Below are positions 17,021 to 25,286 of a stretch of 64,000 nucleotides of DNA, piece by piece. Source of the DNA: Nitratireductor thuwali. GTDB lineage: Bacteria; Pseudomonadota; Alphaproteobacteria; Rhizobiales; Rhizobiaceae. The position numbers and the translations under genes were made by a program. The stretch lies in assembly GCF_036621415.1 (NCBI RefSeq), contig NZ_CP030943.1, positions 148,700 to 212,699 of the forward strand, in the 5' to 3' direction. How positions within the stretch are numbered: position 1 is the first letter of the stretch; the number at the start of each line of letters is the position of its first letter. The notes beneath the pieces are model-generated. The model was not told the origin of the DNA, ran no database searches, and worked only from the letters and a program-made list of their open reading frames with translations.

Positions 17021-17497
17021 TCAAAGAGCCTTTGATCGGACCTTCGGCCTGTCGGAGTGCGGGTTGGACATCTCCATCCGCCCGATCAGCAGGCTGCAGG
17101 CCAGATGGTCGGCGAGATATGTGGCCACCGAACCTGACCACCACCTTGCCAAGGTTCCATGCTGGCGGTGTCCGACGACAACGAGATCGGCATCGATCTC
17201 CCTTGCGACGGCGCAAATCTCCGGTCCGGGGTCACCCATATTGAGGCGGGCTTCGGGTCGGAGGCCCATGTCTTGCAACCGCCGCTCGCCTTCGGCGAGA
17301 ATGTTCCGGTAGACCTCGCTCTGGTCGCCGACAATTCCCGGATGCACGCCCTCCGCAAGCACGATGCCCGCGGAAATCTGCACCACCGCCAGCAGGCAAA
17401 CCTGCGCTCCGCATAGCTGCGCGAGTCGCGCTCCCTCGCGAAGGGCAAGACGCCCGTCGACAGACCCATCATATGCCAACAGCACCTTGCGGTACAT
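17021..17497 (-). CDS. Universal stress protein, UspA family
   Basis: The 158-residue UspA-fold protein starts MYRKVLLAYDGSVDGRLALR, the standard first strand and DG turn. It ends with VVVGHRQHGTLARWWSGSVATYLADHLACSLLI, whose G-x2-G-x9-G-S-like loop binds ATP in this family. AAGG lies 8 bases before the ATG at 17497. It is followed after 6 bases by the MarR-XRE fusion and is divergent from a MarR-EmrAB operon. It is probably a cytosolic stress-response protein. Confidence 0.88.
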   Translation of the reverse strand: MYRKVLLAYDGSVDGRLALREGARLAQLCGAQVCLLAVVQISAGIVLAEGVHPGIVGDQSEVYRNILAEGERRLQDMGLRPEARLNMGDPGPEICAVAREIDADLVVVGHRQHGTLARWWSGSVATYLADHLACSLLIGRMEMSNPHSDRPKVRSKAL

Positions 17498-17566
17498 ATC
17501 CGTACCTTGCTTCATGATCGAGGCTAAGCTATTCAGTAGCACACTATCAATAAGAAAGCTAAGACT

Positions 17567-17992
17567 TTGGATCCGAGCAAAGAGTTTGCCGTGGAACTTG
17601 GCCGGGTCGGGCGCCGTTGGCGAACGCTCCTCGACGCGCGCGTGAAGCATCTGGGGCTGACGCAGGCGCGGTGGATTGCACTTCTGCATCTGCGACACTC
17701 AGGCTGTCTTGCGCAAAGGGACCTTGCCGACAAGATCGGCGTGGAAGGGCCGACCTTGGTGCGTCTGCTGGACGCGCTCCAGGAGCGGGGACTGATCGAG
17801 CGCCTCGAGACCGGCGATGACAGACGCGTCAAGAAAATCCACCTCACCGAGAGCGCCACACCGCTCATCGACGAGATAGACCGCATTGCGGATGCTTTCA
17901 GGAAAGAAGTGATGGAAGGCATTCACCCGGACGATCTGGCGACCGCGCATCGCGTGCTGCGTCTCATCGGCAGCCGACTTGAAGGATTTTAG
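17567..17992 (+). CDS. MarR/SlyA-family repressor of the efflux operon
   Basis: A 141-residue MarR protein with winged-helix core LTQARWIALLHLRHSGCLAQRDLADKIGVEGPTLVRLLD and the wing RLETGDDRRVKKIHLTE. The only usable start is a TTG at 17567; an in-frame TAG lies 28 bases upstream and no ATG follows until late. It is the first gene of a plus-strand operon with a membrane fusion protein and an MFS pump. This is the usual emrRAB arrangement, in which the repressor releases DNA on binding a toxic ligand. Confidence 0.88.
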   Translation: MDPSKEFAVELGRVGRRWRTLLDARVKHLGLTQARWIALLHLRHSGCLAQRDLADKIGVEGPTLVRLLDALQERGLIERLETGDDRRVKKIHLTESATPLIDEIDRIADAFRKEVMEGIHPDDLATAHRVLRLIGSRLEGF

Positions 17993-17993
17993 G

Positions 17994-19193
17994 ATGAACA
18001 TGGAAGCAAAGCCCTCGCAGTACGCGAAGGTGAGGGAGTTGGACGTCGCCGAAGCCGAGCCTTCGGGGGACACCGTCGAAACAACCGCCTCACGAGGGCG
18101 GCGCGACGGAAGAGTCCGCCGCCTCGTCCGAACGGTGGTGATTCTGGCGGCGCTTGGTGTTGCAGCCTATTTCACATATCCGTGGCTGGCGGCGCGCTGG
18201 ACCCATGTCTTCCTGGACGATGCCCGCATCGCCGGCAATCTGGTCGCCGTCAGCAGCGAGGTCTCCGGCAGGATCGAGACGCTTTCCGTCATTGCGGGAG
18301 ACAGAGTCGCAAGGGGCCAGGTTCTTGCGACGCTGGATTCGGCCTCCGTCACACAAGAGCTGAAAGGCTTGGAGGCTCAGGTATCCGGCGTAAAGTCACA
18401 GCAGAACCAGTTGCGCGCGCAGCAGGACTTGATACGAACCCAGGTCGCCGCCAAGCTCGACGCGGCCCGCGCCCAAATTGCCGCTGCGGAAGCCGCGCAC
18501 GCATCTGCCGAGGCGACGCTCGAAAACGCGCAATCCCAGTTCGACCGCGTTGCGGCTCTTGCGGGGCGAAATGTTCTGTCAATCCAGCAGCTCGAGGATG
18601 CAGAAGCCCAACTCGCGGCCGCTACGCAACAGGAGCGTTTGACCGCGGCCGGCATTGAGACCGCCAAGGCAAATCTGCAGGTGGTCGAGGCGGAGGAGGC
18701 TCAGATCGGCGTTCTTGAACGGCAGATCGCCACGCTTGACGCACAGATCGAAGCATTGACCGCGCAGATCGAACAAAAGCGCATCGACCTGACGAAGCGC
18801 GAAATCCGAGCGGAGTTCGACGGCGTGATCGACAGCACCTTTGTTGACGCCGGTGAGTACGTATCGCCCGGTGCCAGGCTGCTCATCTATCACGATCCCG
18901 AGAACGTATGGGTCGATGCGAACGTAAAGGAGACGGATTTCCGGAATGTTCAAATTGGCGCACCCGCTCGGATCACCGTCGACGCCTATCCCGGACGGGA
19001 ATTCCACGGCGAGGTCGTGCGTCTCGGCGCGGCGGCTACAAGCCAGTTCGCCCTGCTGCCCAGCCCCAATCCGAGCGGCAACTTCACCAAGGTGACCCAA
19101 CGCCTGCCGGTGCGGATTTCCATCGGAAAGCAGGACGGTCTGCTGCGTCCGGGAATGATGGTGGAAGTCAGCATCGATGTCGTCGATCGATAA
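17994..19193 (+). CDS. HlyD/EmrA-family membrane fusion protein
   Basis: The periplasmic adaptor of a tripartite drug pump. After a 40-residue cytosolic tail comes one membrane segment (LVRTVVILAALGVAAYFTYPWL, about 45-66). Next are a lipoyl half-motif (GNLVAVSSEVSGRIETL), a long alpha-helical hairpin rich in Ala/Gln (about 135-260), the second half (LTKREIRAEFDGVIDSTFVDAGEYVSPG) and the beta-barrel. It starts one base after the MarR stop, with AGGA just upstream, and overlaps the EmrB-like gene by 17 bases. Partner outer-membrane channel is not encoded here. Confidence 0.92.
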   Translation: MNMEAKPSQYAKVRELDVAEAEPSGDTVETTASRGRRDGRVRRLVRTVVILAALGVAAYFTYPWLAARWTHVFLDDARIAGNLVAVSSEVSGRIETLSVIAGDRVARGQVLATLDSASVTQELKGLEAQVSGVKSQQNQLRAQQDLIRTQVAAKLDAARAQIAAAEAAHASAEATLENAQSQFDRVAALAGRNVLSIQQLEDAEAQLAAATQQERLTAAGIETAKANLQVVEAEEAQIGVLERQIATLDAQIEALTAQIEQKRIDLTKREIRAEFDGVIDSTFVDAGEYVSPGARLLIYHDPENVWVDANVKETDFRNVQIGAPARITVDAYPGREFHGEVVRLGAAATSQFALLPSPNPSGNFTKVTQRLPVRISIGKQDGLLRPGMMVEVSIDVVDR

Positions 19194-20763
19194 TCTCTTC
19201 GACCGTTATGGTCCGGCCTACCGTTGGCTGGCGACGGGAACCGTGATGATCGCCGCGATTGCGGTCGTGCTCTCGACCACGATCGTCAATGTCGCAATTC
19301 CCGGGGTCATGGGGACGTTCGGCATCAGCCAGGTCGAGGCGCAATGGATTTCGACCGGATTCCTCGCTGCGATGACCGCGACGATGCTGCTGGCCGACTG
19401 GGCCAACAGGGCCTTCGGCCAACGGCTGAGCATGATCACCGCGCTCATGCTGTTCGCGGCGGGATCGGTGCTGGGCGGGCTTGCTCCCAACGAAACCGTG
19501 CTGACCATTGCGCGGGTGATCCAGGGCGCGGCCGCCGGAATCGTACAACCACTTGCAATGGTTCTGCTCTTCCAGGTCTTTCCTGCGAACCAGCGCGGCG
19601 CCGCCATGGGGATATTCGGCATTGGCGTCGTGCTCGCACCGGCGCTCGGCCCGTGGATCGGCGGGATCCTGATCGATGCATTCAACTGGCGGTATGTCTT
19701 TTACCTCGGTCTTCCCTTTGCCGCGCTAGCCATTGTCCTGTCGAACCTTTTTTTGCCGTCGCGGGCCGAAAGAGGGCCGCGCCCGGGATTCGACTGGACC
19801 GGCATGATCCTTCTTTGCGTCTTTCTCGGTTTTCTGTTGAACGCACTGACCAACGCCCAGCGCGAGGGCTGGACCTCGGATCCGATCCTGGCACAGTTCG
19901 CGATTGCCGCGCTCGCGGCGTCGGGATTCGTTCTTTGGGAGATCAGGACCGAAAAGCCCATGCTCGACATGCGGCTTTTCGCGCAGTTGCCCTTCGCCTC
20001 CGCCTGTCTGGTCGGCTTCATCATGGGCGCGGGCCTCTTCGGCTCGACCTATCTGGTCCCGCTGTTCGTGCAGACGATCCAGGGGTTGACGCCGACACAG
20101 GCGGGCCTGCTGCTGATGCCCTCGGGCTTTGTTCTGGTGCTCGTGTTCCCCATCGCCGGGCGCTTGTCCGATCGCCTCCCGTCAGGCTGGCTGATCGGCT
20201 CCGGTCTCGCGATCTTCGCCTATTCCTCCTATCTCACGTCGGACATCGACATCAACACGAGCTTTTGGACGCTCGCCTGGCTCACCGTGCTGTCGCGGGT
20301 TGGTCTGGGCCTCATTTTCCCGTCGCTAACGGCCAGTTCGCTAAAGGTGCTGCCCGCAATGCTGGTCGCCCAGGGGTCGGGAGCGATCAATTTCATACGA
20401 CAGCTCGGCGGTGCCTTCGGCGTCAACCTGCTTGCCGTCTTCCTCGAGCGACGGACCGTGATGCACGCCGACGCGTTCGCCGCGACCCAGACCAGCGACA
20501 ACACCGCGACAATTTCGCTGCTGAACCAGGTTGCCGGAATGGTCAAGGCGGCCGGCATACCGGATTTCCAGCAACTGCCGGCGGCGATGTCCTTTCTCGC
20601 GCAAAGCATCGCAATTCAGGCGAATACGGCCGCGTTCCGCGATGGCTTCATTGTTGTGGCGATCGTCTTTGCGATTGCGCTGTTGCCGACATGGCTGCTG
20701 TATCGCGCCGAAACCCGTCACAGGCTCGACGCGCACAGCGCCCCTGTCGGCGCGACCGACTGA
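19177..20763 (+). CDS. DHA2-family MFS drug:proton antiporter, EmrB-like
   Basis: A 528-residue inner-membrane transporter with the 14-segment DHA2 layout. The first helix is VMIAAIAVVLSTTIVNVAIPGVMG; the motif-C-like helix is GAAMGIFGIGVVLAPALGPWIGG; a further twelve hydrophobic segments follow. The N-terminal D1-type motif (VLSTTIVNVAIP) is characteristic of EmrB/QacA. Its start overlaps the adaptor gene, so the two are co-translated. Export of lipophilic or aromatic compounds is likely; the substrate cannot be read from sequence. Confidence 0.92.
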   Translation: MSSIDNLFDRYGPAYRWLATGTVMIAAIAVVLSTTIVNVAIPGVMGTFGISQVEAQWISTGFLAAMTATMLLADWANRAFGQRLSMITALMLFAAGSVLGGLAPNETVLTIARVIQGAAAGIVQPLAMVLLFQVFPANQRGAAMGIFGIGVVLAPALGPWIGGILIDAFNWRYVFYLGLPFAALAIVLSNLFLPSRAERGPRPGFDWTGMILLCVFLGFLLNALTNAQREGWTSDPILAQFAIAALAASGFVLWEIRTEKPMLDMRLFAQLPFASACLVGFIMGAGLFGSTYLVPLFVQTIQGLTPTQAGLLLMPSGFVLVLVFPIAGRLSDRLPSGWLIGSGLAIFAYSSYLTSDIDINTSFWTLAWLTVLSRVGLGLIFPSLTASSLKVLPAMLVAQGSGAINFIRQLGGAFGVNLLAVFLERRTVMHADAFAATQTSDNTATISLLNQVAGMVKAAGIPDFQQLPAAMSFLAQSIAIQANTAAFRDGFIVVAIVFAIALLPTWLLYRAETRHRLDAHSAPVGATD

Positions 20764-20871
20764 CGATGTCGGGCACGGCCCTCTTCGGCCGGGCGGTCAG
20801 CCGCATCAACGCGGCCGCATCAAGCCGTGCCTCGCACGAAATCGGGGCGCCAGTGACTTGGAAACGAACCC

Positions 20872-21516
20872 ATGCAAACCCCACCCCCTCACGCCGACTC
20901 TTCCGACCAGACCCGGCAGGCGTTGATCCGCGCCGCTCTTGAGCTAATCGGCGGCAAGGGTTTTGACGGTACCTCGACCCGTGAAATCGCCGCCAAAGCG
21001 AAAGCCAATGTCGCCAGCATCGGCTATCATTTCGGCGGCAAGGAAGGCCTCCGGAATGCCTGCGCGGACTTCATCGTCGAGACGATCCGAGGCGCTGCCG
21101 CATGCGCGTTCCCCTTCGACCGTCATGATCCGGTCACTGCCGCTGACCCGGACAGTGCAGCTGAGGAATTGCGCGTGGCGCTGGAAACCATGGCCTTTTG
21201 CGTAATGAGTCGCCCGGAAATGTCGTCGATTGTCCAGTTCATACTCCGCGAGATGGCGCATCCGACCTCCGCGCTGGACCGAATCTATACAGGCGTCGTA
21301 GAACCCGTTCACCGCCACCTGTGCCAGTTGTGGGAAGCGGCGACGGGCGAGCCCGCCGAGGAAGAGACGACACGCATCACCGTCTTCACTCTGATAGGCC
21401 AGGTGCTCTATTTTCGTATCGGTCGCGAGGTGGTGATGCAGCGGATGAACTGGCAGGCGGTCGGTCCCCGAGAGTCAGCCATGATCGCATCTTCCCATTC
21501 GGAGTGGCCGAAATAA
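20872..21516 (+). CDS. TetR-family regulator with CerR-type C-terminus
   Basis: A 214-residue regulator with an N-terminal helix-turn-helix at about 14-60 (QALIRAALELIGGKGFDGTSTREIAAKAKANVASIGYHF). The C-terminal domain resembles the CerR/DUF1956 group (MSRPEMSSIVQFILREMAHPTSALDRIY). The last 20 residues (ESAMIASSHSEWPK) look less conserved. It lies 108 bases after the efflux pump on the same strand and probably controls it or a neighbouring function. Confidence 0.85.
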   Translation: MQTPPPHADSSDQTRQALIRAALELIGGKGFDGTSTREIAAKAKANVASIGYHFGGKEGLRNACADFIVETIRGAAACAFPFDRHDPVTAADPDSAAEELRVALETMAFCVMSRPEMSSIVQFILREMAHPTSALDRIYTGVVEPVHRHLCQLWEAATGEPAEEETTRITVFTLIGQVLYFRIGREVVMQRMNWQAVGPRESAMIASSHSEWPK

Positions 21517-22278
21517 CCATGGTATCCGTCGATCCAGAGATCCTGCGTGGCGACGGCCTCTTCGTTTGGGGCCCCTTTCTGGAGGGCAGCCGCGCTGCCC
21601 ACCGAAAGCGGCGCCGACGAACCGGGAGACCGATTCATGACCCGGCATAACCTGGTTCGGGCATCAGCCGCAGGCACCCCGTCTCCGGCAACGGCTCCAC
21701 ACGCGTCCACGGTGACTATCGCCGCCGACAGCGGCGCTAAGAGCCTTGTGCCGGGCCGGCTATACCGCGCACAGGCCCACCGAAGCGGCCTGTCCACATC
21801 AATCCCTGCGCCTCTCAGAAGCGGTCGCGCCAACGCCGACATCGGCCGCAGTCCGAAATCCCCATAGTCATCGGCTGCAGCCCGCGGGTTCCTGCATGAG
21901 AGGCTTGCGTACGCCTGCCGGCACCCGAAACCCTTCACCGTTTCGGACATTAACGGCTTAAGTCTCAAACGCTGAATGCGGACGTTCCACGTTCTTTCGA
22001 CGACCGCTGATCTCGGACACCTAATGATTAAGGTGACCCCATAGCCGGCACGGCGAACAGGCGGGAAATATCGTTAAGACTGAAACGACGTCCTTAATGG
22101 CGAAGGCGGTACCGTAGTCGAATACGAGACCTGCTGGGCGATGCCGAAGAGGCTCGGGAACTCCTGAGTCGCTTCTCCGCGATTGTCCGATTCGTTTGGG
22201 TTTAATGTCAGTGATCCGTGCGTTTTGGTATCAGAAGAGGCTAACCAGGAGTTCATTCGCCGAACCGGGACGTTCCGT
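21517..22278. other. Intergenic region, no supported gene
   Basis: About 760 bases between the TetR gene and the convergent end of the TRAP operon. A perfect 7-bp hairpin, GGGCAGC-N3-GCTGCCC, at 21584-21600 lies 67 bases after the TetR stop and may aid termination, although no U-tract follows. Open frames here have random composition. A short GGACACC...GGTGACC-like inverted segment near 22014-22035 could be an old IS tip. Confidence 0.45.
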
Positions 22279-23568
22279 TCATCGCACCATGAACAGCGCA
22301 ATCTGCGGGAAAACGGCCATCAGGGCGATGAATGCGAGCATGCCCGCGACGAAGGGAAGGCAGCCAAGGAATATCTTGGTCAGAGGCACATCGGGCGCTA
22401 CGGTTTTTATGACATAGACGTTGACGCCAAGAGGCGGTGTTACCAGGCCGATCTCGGCGACGATTATGATGTAGATGCCGAACCAGACGGGATCGATGCC
22501 AAGCGACGTCGCGATCGGGAACAGGATCGGAACAGTAAGGATCAGCATCCCGAACAGGTCCAGAAGACAGCCGAGAAGCAGGTACAGTATCGTCACAGCC
22601 ACGATGAACGGAGCATAGCCGAGATTCATCGACAGCATCCAGCCGGTGAGCGCGCCGATGAACCCGGTCTGCACCAGGAACCGTGTGAACAGCGTGCCGC
22701 CGACGATGATCATGAACAGCATCGTCGTCAGGAAGGCCGCGTCCGCGAGAGCGTGGCGGATCGCCGCCAGGCTCAGGCGTCGCTGCAACGCGCCCATGAC
22801 AAGAACGGCGAAAACGCCGACGACGGCGCCTTCGGTCGGAGTGAACACGCCCATGTAAAGACCACCGAGCAGGAATCCGAACAGGCCCAGCACCGGCAGG
22901 ATATGCGCCAGCGCGCGAAGTCGCTCGGAAAGGGGCGGCATGTCGACGGCATGCCCGCCTTGGGCAGGGTCGAACCGGACGATCACGACCACAATCGCCG
23001 AGAACAGGATCGCGATCAGGATGCCGGGGATCACCCCGGCCACGAACAGCTGGCCGATCGAGGTTTCAGTCATCAGTCCGTAGAAGATCATGATGATGCT
23101 GGGCGGGATAAGGATGCCCAGCGTCCCCGAGGACGACATGACTCCCGTCGCGAGCGGCAAGCCATAGCCGTAGCGGCGCATCTCCGGAATGATTATGGCG
23201 CCCATGGTGCGGGCGGTCGCGGTGCTCGATCCGCTAACGGCGCCGAAGCCGGCACATGCAAATACCGCGGCAACAGCCAAACCGCCCGGCAACCAGCCCA
23301 GCCAGTACGACGCTGCTTGGAAAAGGTTTTTAGCGATCCCGGTGTGATAGATCAGGTTTCCCATGAGGATGTAGAAGGGGATCGCGATGAGGACGAACTT
23401 CGTGCCTTCCGACCACAGCGCAAGGGTTGTCTGAGTCATCGCGGTGGACAGGGAACCGACCATCGCCAACCCTCCGATGCCCACTACCACGAGACTAAGG
23501 CCGATCGGGACGCCGACGATGATGAGTAGGATGAGAAGGACGAAAGCGGCTGCTCCGAGAGTGATCAC
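22279..23568 (-). CDS. dctM: TRAP transporter large permease (DctM type)
   Basis: The 429-residue large membrane subunit of a TRAP transporter, which couples solute uptake to a sodium gradient. It has about 12 hydrophobic segments. It carries DctM landmarks GVPIGLSLVVVGIGGLAM near the start, SSGTLGILIPPSIIMIFYG in the middle and LGIDPVWFGIYIIIVAEIGLVTPPLGVNVYV near the end. It overlaps the small-permease gene by four bases. It is the last gene of a minus-strand operon with a solute-binding protein, a flavoprotein and an SDR. Confidence 0.95.
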   Translation of the reverse strand: MITLGAAAFVLLILLIIVGVPIGLSLVVVGIGGLAMVGSLSTAMTQTTLALWSEGTKFVLIAIPFYILMGNLIYHTGIAKNLFQAASYWLGWLPGGLAVAAVFACAGFGAVSGSSTATARTMGAIIIPEMRRYGYGLPLATGVMSSSGTLGILIPPSIIMIFYGLMTETSIGQLFVAGVIPGILIAILFSAIVVVIVRFDPAQGGHAVDMPPLSERLRALAHILPVLGLFGFLLGGLYMGVFTPTEGAVVGVFAVLVMGALQRRLSLAAIRHALADAAFLTTMLFMIIVGGTLFTRFLVQTGFIGALTGWMLSMNLGYAPFIVAVTILYLLLGCLLDLFGMLILTVPILFPIATSLGIDPVWFGIYIIIVAEIGLVTPPLGVNVYVIKTVAPDVPLTKIFLGCLPFVAGMLAFIALMAVFPQIALFMVR

Positions 23569-24056
23569 GACAACTCTCCGTGCGTCTGCCCTGCTGGCTC
23601 GCGCGAAACGAGCTTCGAAAGCGCCAATAGGCCGGAGACAACAGCGACGACACCGAGGACGGCACGAAACCAGCTGAGCGGCAGCTCCAGATCAGTCGAT
23701 CGCTCGTTGAACACCGTCATCAGACCGATGTCGCGCCAGCACTGGATCGCGATCAGGACGGAAACGCCCAGCAGCATGAGCCAGACCGCCCTCGCCAGCA
23801 GGTCGCTCAGTCCACGGCTTATGATCGCCGTCAGGAAATCGGCCTTGATATGAACGTTCCTGCGCCAGCTTTCGGGAAGGGCCAGAACAATGGCGAGGAA
23901 AAGAGTCAGCGTCGCGGCTTCCTGCGCCCAGATCAGGGGGTCATGAAAGAAGTAGCGCCGCACGACGTCGATGCCGACCAGGACTAGGATCGCCGGCAGG
24001 CAAACATAGGCCGAGAGTGCGAACAGGCCCCGCGAGACGAATGTGAGAATGCGCAT
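23565..24056 (-). CDS. dctQ: TRAP transporter small permease (DctQ type)
   Basis: A 163-residue four-helix membrane protein, the small TRAP subunit. It shows the DctQ hallmark segment VVRRYFFHDPLIWAQEAATLTLFLAIVLALPESWRRNVHIKADFL, with the WAQE and H(I)K residues in their usual place. It overlaps dctM by four bases. It is separated from the binding-protein gene by 77 bases containing a strong hairpin. Confidence 0.93.
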   Translation of the reverse strand: MRILTFVSRGLFALSAYVCLPAILVLVGIDVVRRYFFHDPLIWAQEAATLTLFLAIVLALPESWRRNVHIKADFLTAIISRGLSDLLARAVWLMLLGVSVLIAIQCWRDIGLMTVFNERSTDLELPLSWFRAVLGVVAVVSGLLALSKLVSREPAGQTHGELS

Positions 24057-24080
24057 GGATGCCCTTTTGGGTTGGAAGGC

Positions 24081-24105
24081 CCGGCCCCGCTTAAAACGGG
24101 GCCGG
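24081..24105 (-). promoter_or_regulatory. Intercistronic hairpin between dctP and dctQ
   Basis: Perfect inverted repeat CCGGCCCCG-N7-CGGGGCCGG in the only sizeable gap between the transporter genes. No U-tract follows. Hairpins in this place often protect the 3' end of the binding-protein mRNA, giving excess binding protein over permease. Confidence 0.6.
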
Positions 24106-24133
24106 AGCCAGGCCGTTACTTGATCGGGCGCGT

Positions 24134-25198
24134 TCAGCGCAGGCCTTCTACCGGCGGGAGGGCGAGGATCTCCTCGTCGCTCATGCCTTCATACTTGTCC
24201 CGTAGCGCGCGCATGTCGGCGACGAACCGCGCCGCGGCCGAGTTTTCGCCACCGTTCTTCGCAACGAACTCGTCCCACATCGGTGCCAGGAGTTCGGCGA
24301 TCTTTTGTTTGTCCTGCTCGCTCGGCTGAACGATGGTGACACCAGCTTTACCCATTTCGGTCAACGCATTTTGGGTCAGACCCATATACATCCGCGCATA
24401 GTCGTATCCGGCCTCGTTGCCCGCTTCCGCAAACACCGCTTTCAGATCGTCTGATAGGCCGTCGTAGAATTGCGCGCTTATCGCGTGCGGGATGGCAATG
24501 CGCGCCACGCCGATCTGGTAGTAATGCTTGCCGACTTCTATCATCCGGTAGGCGACCATGTCCGCGCTGGAAAGGATGATCCCGTCGACCACGCCCTGCT
24601 GGAAAGCGGTGTAGGCGTCGGTGATCGACATCGTTACAGGCGTTCCACCCAGCCGTTCGACGATCTCCGTCGCTGTCGCGCCGCCAGCGCGAATGCTCAG
24701 GCCCTTCAGATCTTCAAGCGAATTGATCGGCTTCGAGGCAAGGATATCGTAGCTAGGAGTGGAAGCGTCGAAAGCCAGCTTCACCCGCAGATTTTCGTAT
24801 TCGTCGCGTAGATACTTGGCGTAGAGCTCGTCCATCACTCGCACTGTGGCAATATCGCTCGTCGGCATCGCGCCGGGCAAGCCCAGGCCGTGGAACAGAG
24901 TGAAGCTGCTCGCCTGGTAAAGTGGCCAGGCTGATGTTACATCGGTAATGCCGGTTGCTGCGGCCCGAAAGCCGTCCGCCACCGGATGCAGCACCTCGCC
25001 GGGATAGCGCTGGACTTTCAGCTCCCCTTCGCTGAGGTTCTCCAGCCGGTCTGCATATGGGGCCATGACCTGCTGCCAGGCGGCGGATGTTTCGGGCTGG
25101 TTGTACGACAGTCGCACGTCCGTCTCCGCCAGCGCCGTCGACCCGGTAAGCGCGAGCACAAACGCGATCCCCGCCGCCTTGAATGTCGAGATTCTCAT
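24134..25198 (-). CDS. dctP: TRAP transporter solute-binding protein (DctP type)
   Basis: A 354-residue periplasmic binding protein. A signal peptide (MRISTFKAAGIAFVLALTGS, cleavage likely after TALA) precedes ETDVRLSYNQPE. Family features include LEDLKGLSIRAGGATATEIVERLGGTPVTMSITDAYTAFQQGVVDG, the region holding the substrate-carboxylate-binding arginine in DctP proteins. I start at the ATG at 25198, about 10 bases after GGGAGG; the ATG at 25207 is too close to that site. Neighbouring KstD-like and SDR genes suggest the ligand is a carboxylated cyclic compound. Confidence 0.93.
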   Translation of the reverse strand: MRISTFKAAGIAFVLALTGSTALAETDVRLSYNQPETSAAWQQVMAPYADRLENLSEGELKVQRYPGEVLHPVADGFRAAATGITDVTSAWPLYQASSFTLFHGLGLPGAMPTSDIATVRVMDELYAKYLRDEYENLRVKLAFDASTPSYDILASKPINSLEDLKGLSIRAGGATATEIVERLGGTPVTMSITDAYTAFQQGVVDGIILSSADMVAYRMIEVGKHYYQIGVARIAIPHAISAQFYDGLSDDLKAVFAEAGNEAGYDYARMYMGLTQNALTEMGKAGVTIVQPSEQDKQKIAELLAPMWDEFVAKNGGENSAAARFVADMRALRDKYEGMSDEEILALPPVEGLR

Positions 25199-25258
25199 GA
25201 TGTCCATTCCTCCCTTGGTTTTCTGGCGTTGTTTGTGCCAGAGGACAGATGCAGCAAG

Positions 25259-25281
25259 CGCCCCGCTCCTTCCGCGGGGCG
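25259..25281 (-). promoter_or_regulatory. Hairpin between the flavoprotein gene and dctP
   Basis: Inverted repeat CGCCCCGC-N7-GCGGGGCG starting 6 bases after the flavoprotein stop. A U-tract is lacking. It may act as a partial terminator or mRNA-stability element within the operon. Confidence 0.5.
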
Positions 25282-25286
25282 TGTCG

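Noticed and set aside
19224..20942. Open frame of 572 codons overlapping the MFS pump in another plus frame
   Set aside because: The pump frame has 14 hydrophobic segments and coupled translation; this frame is Arg/Asp/His-rich with no signal.
22183..23529. Long hydrophilic frame opposite dctM
   Set aside because: It is the complement of a hydrophobic membrane protein, which naturally gives a charged, His/Asp/Arg-rich frame.
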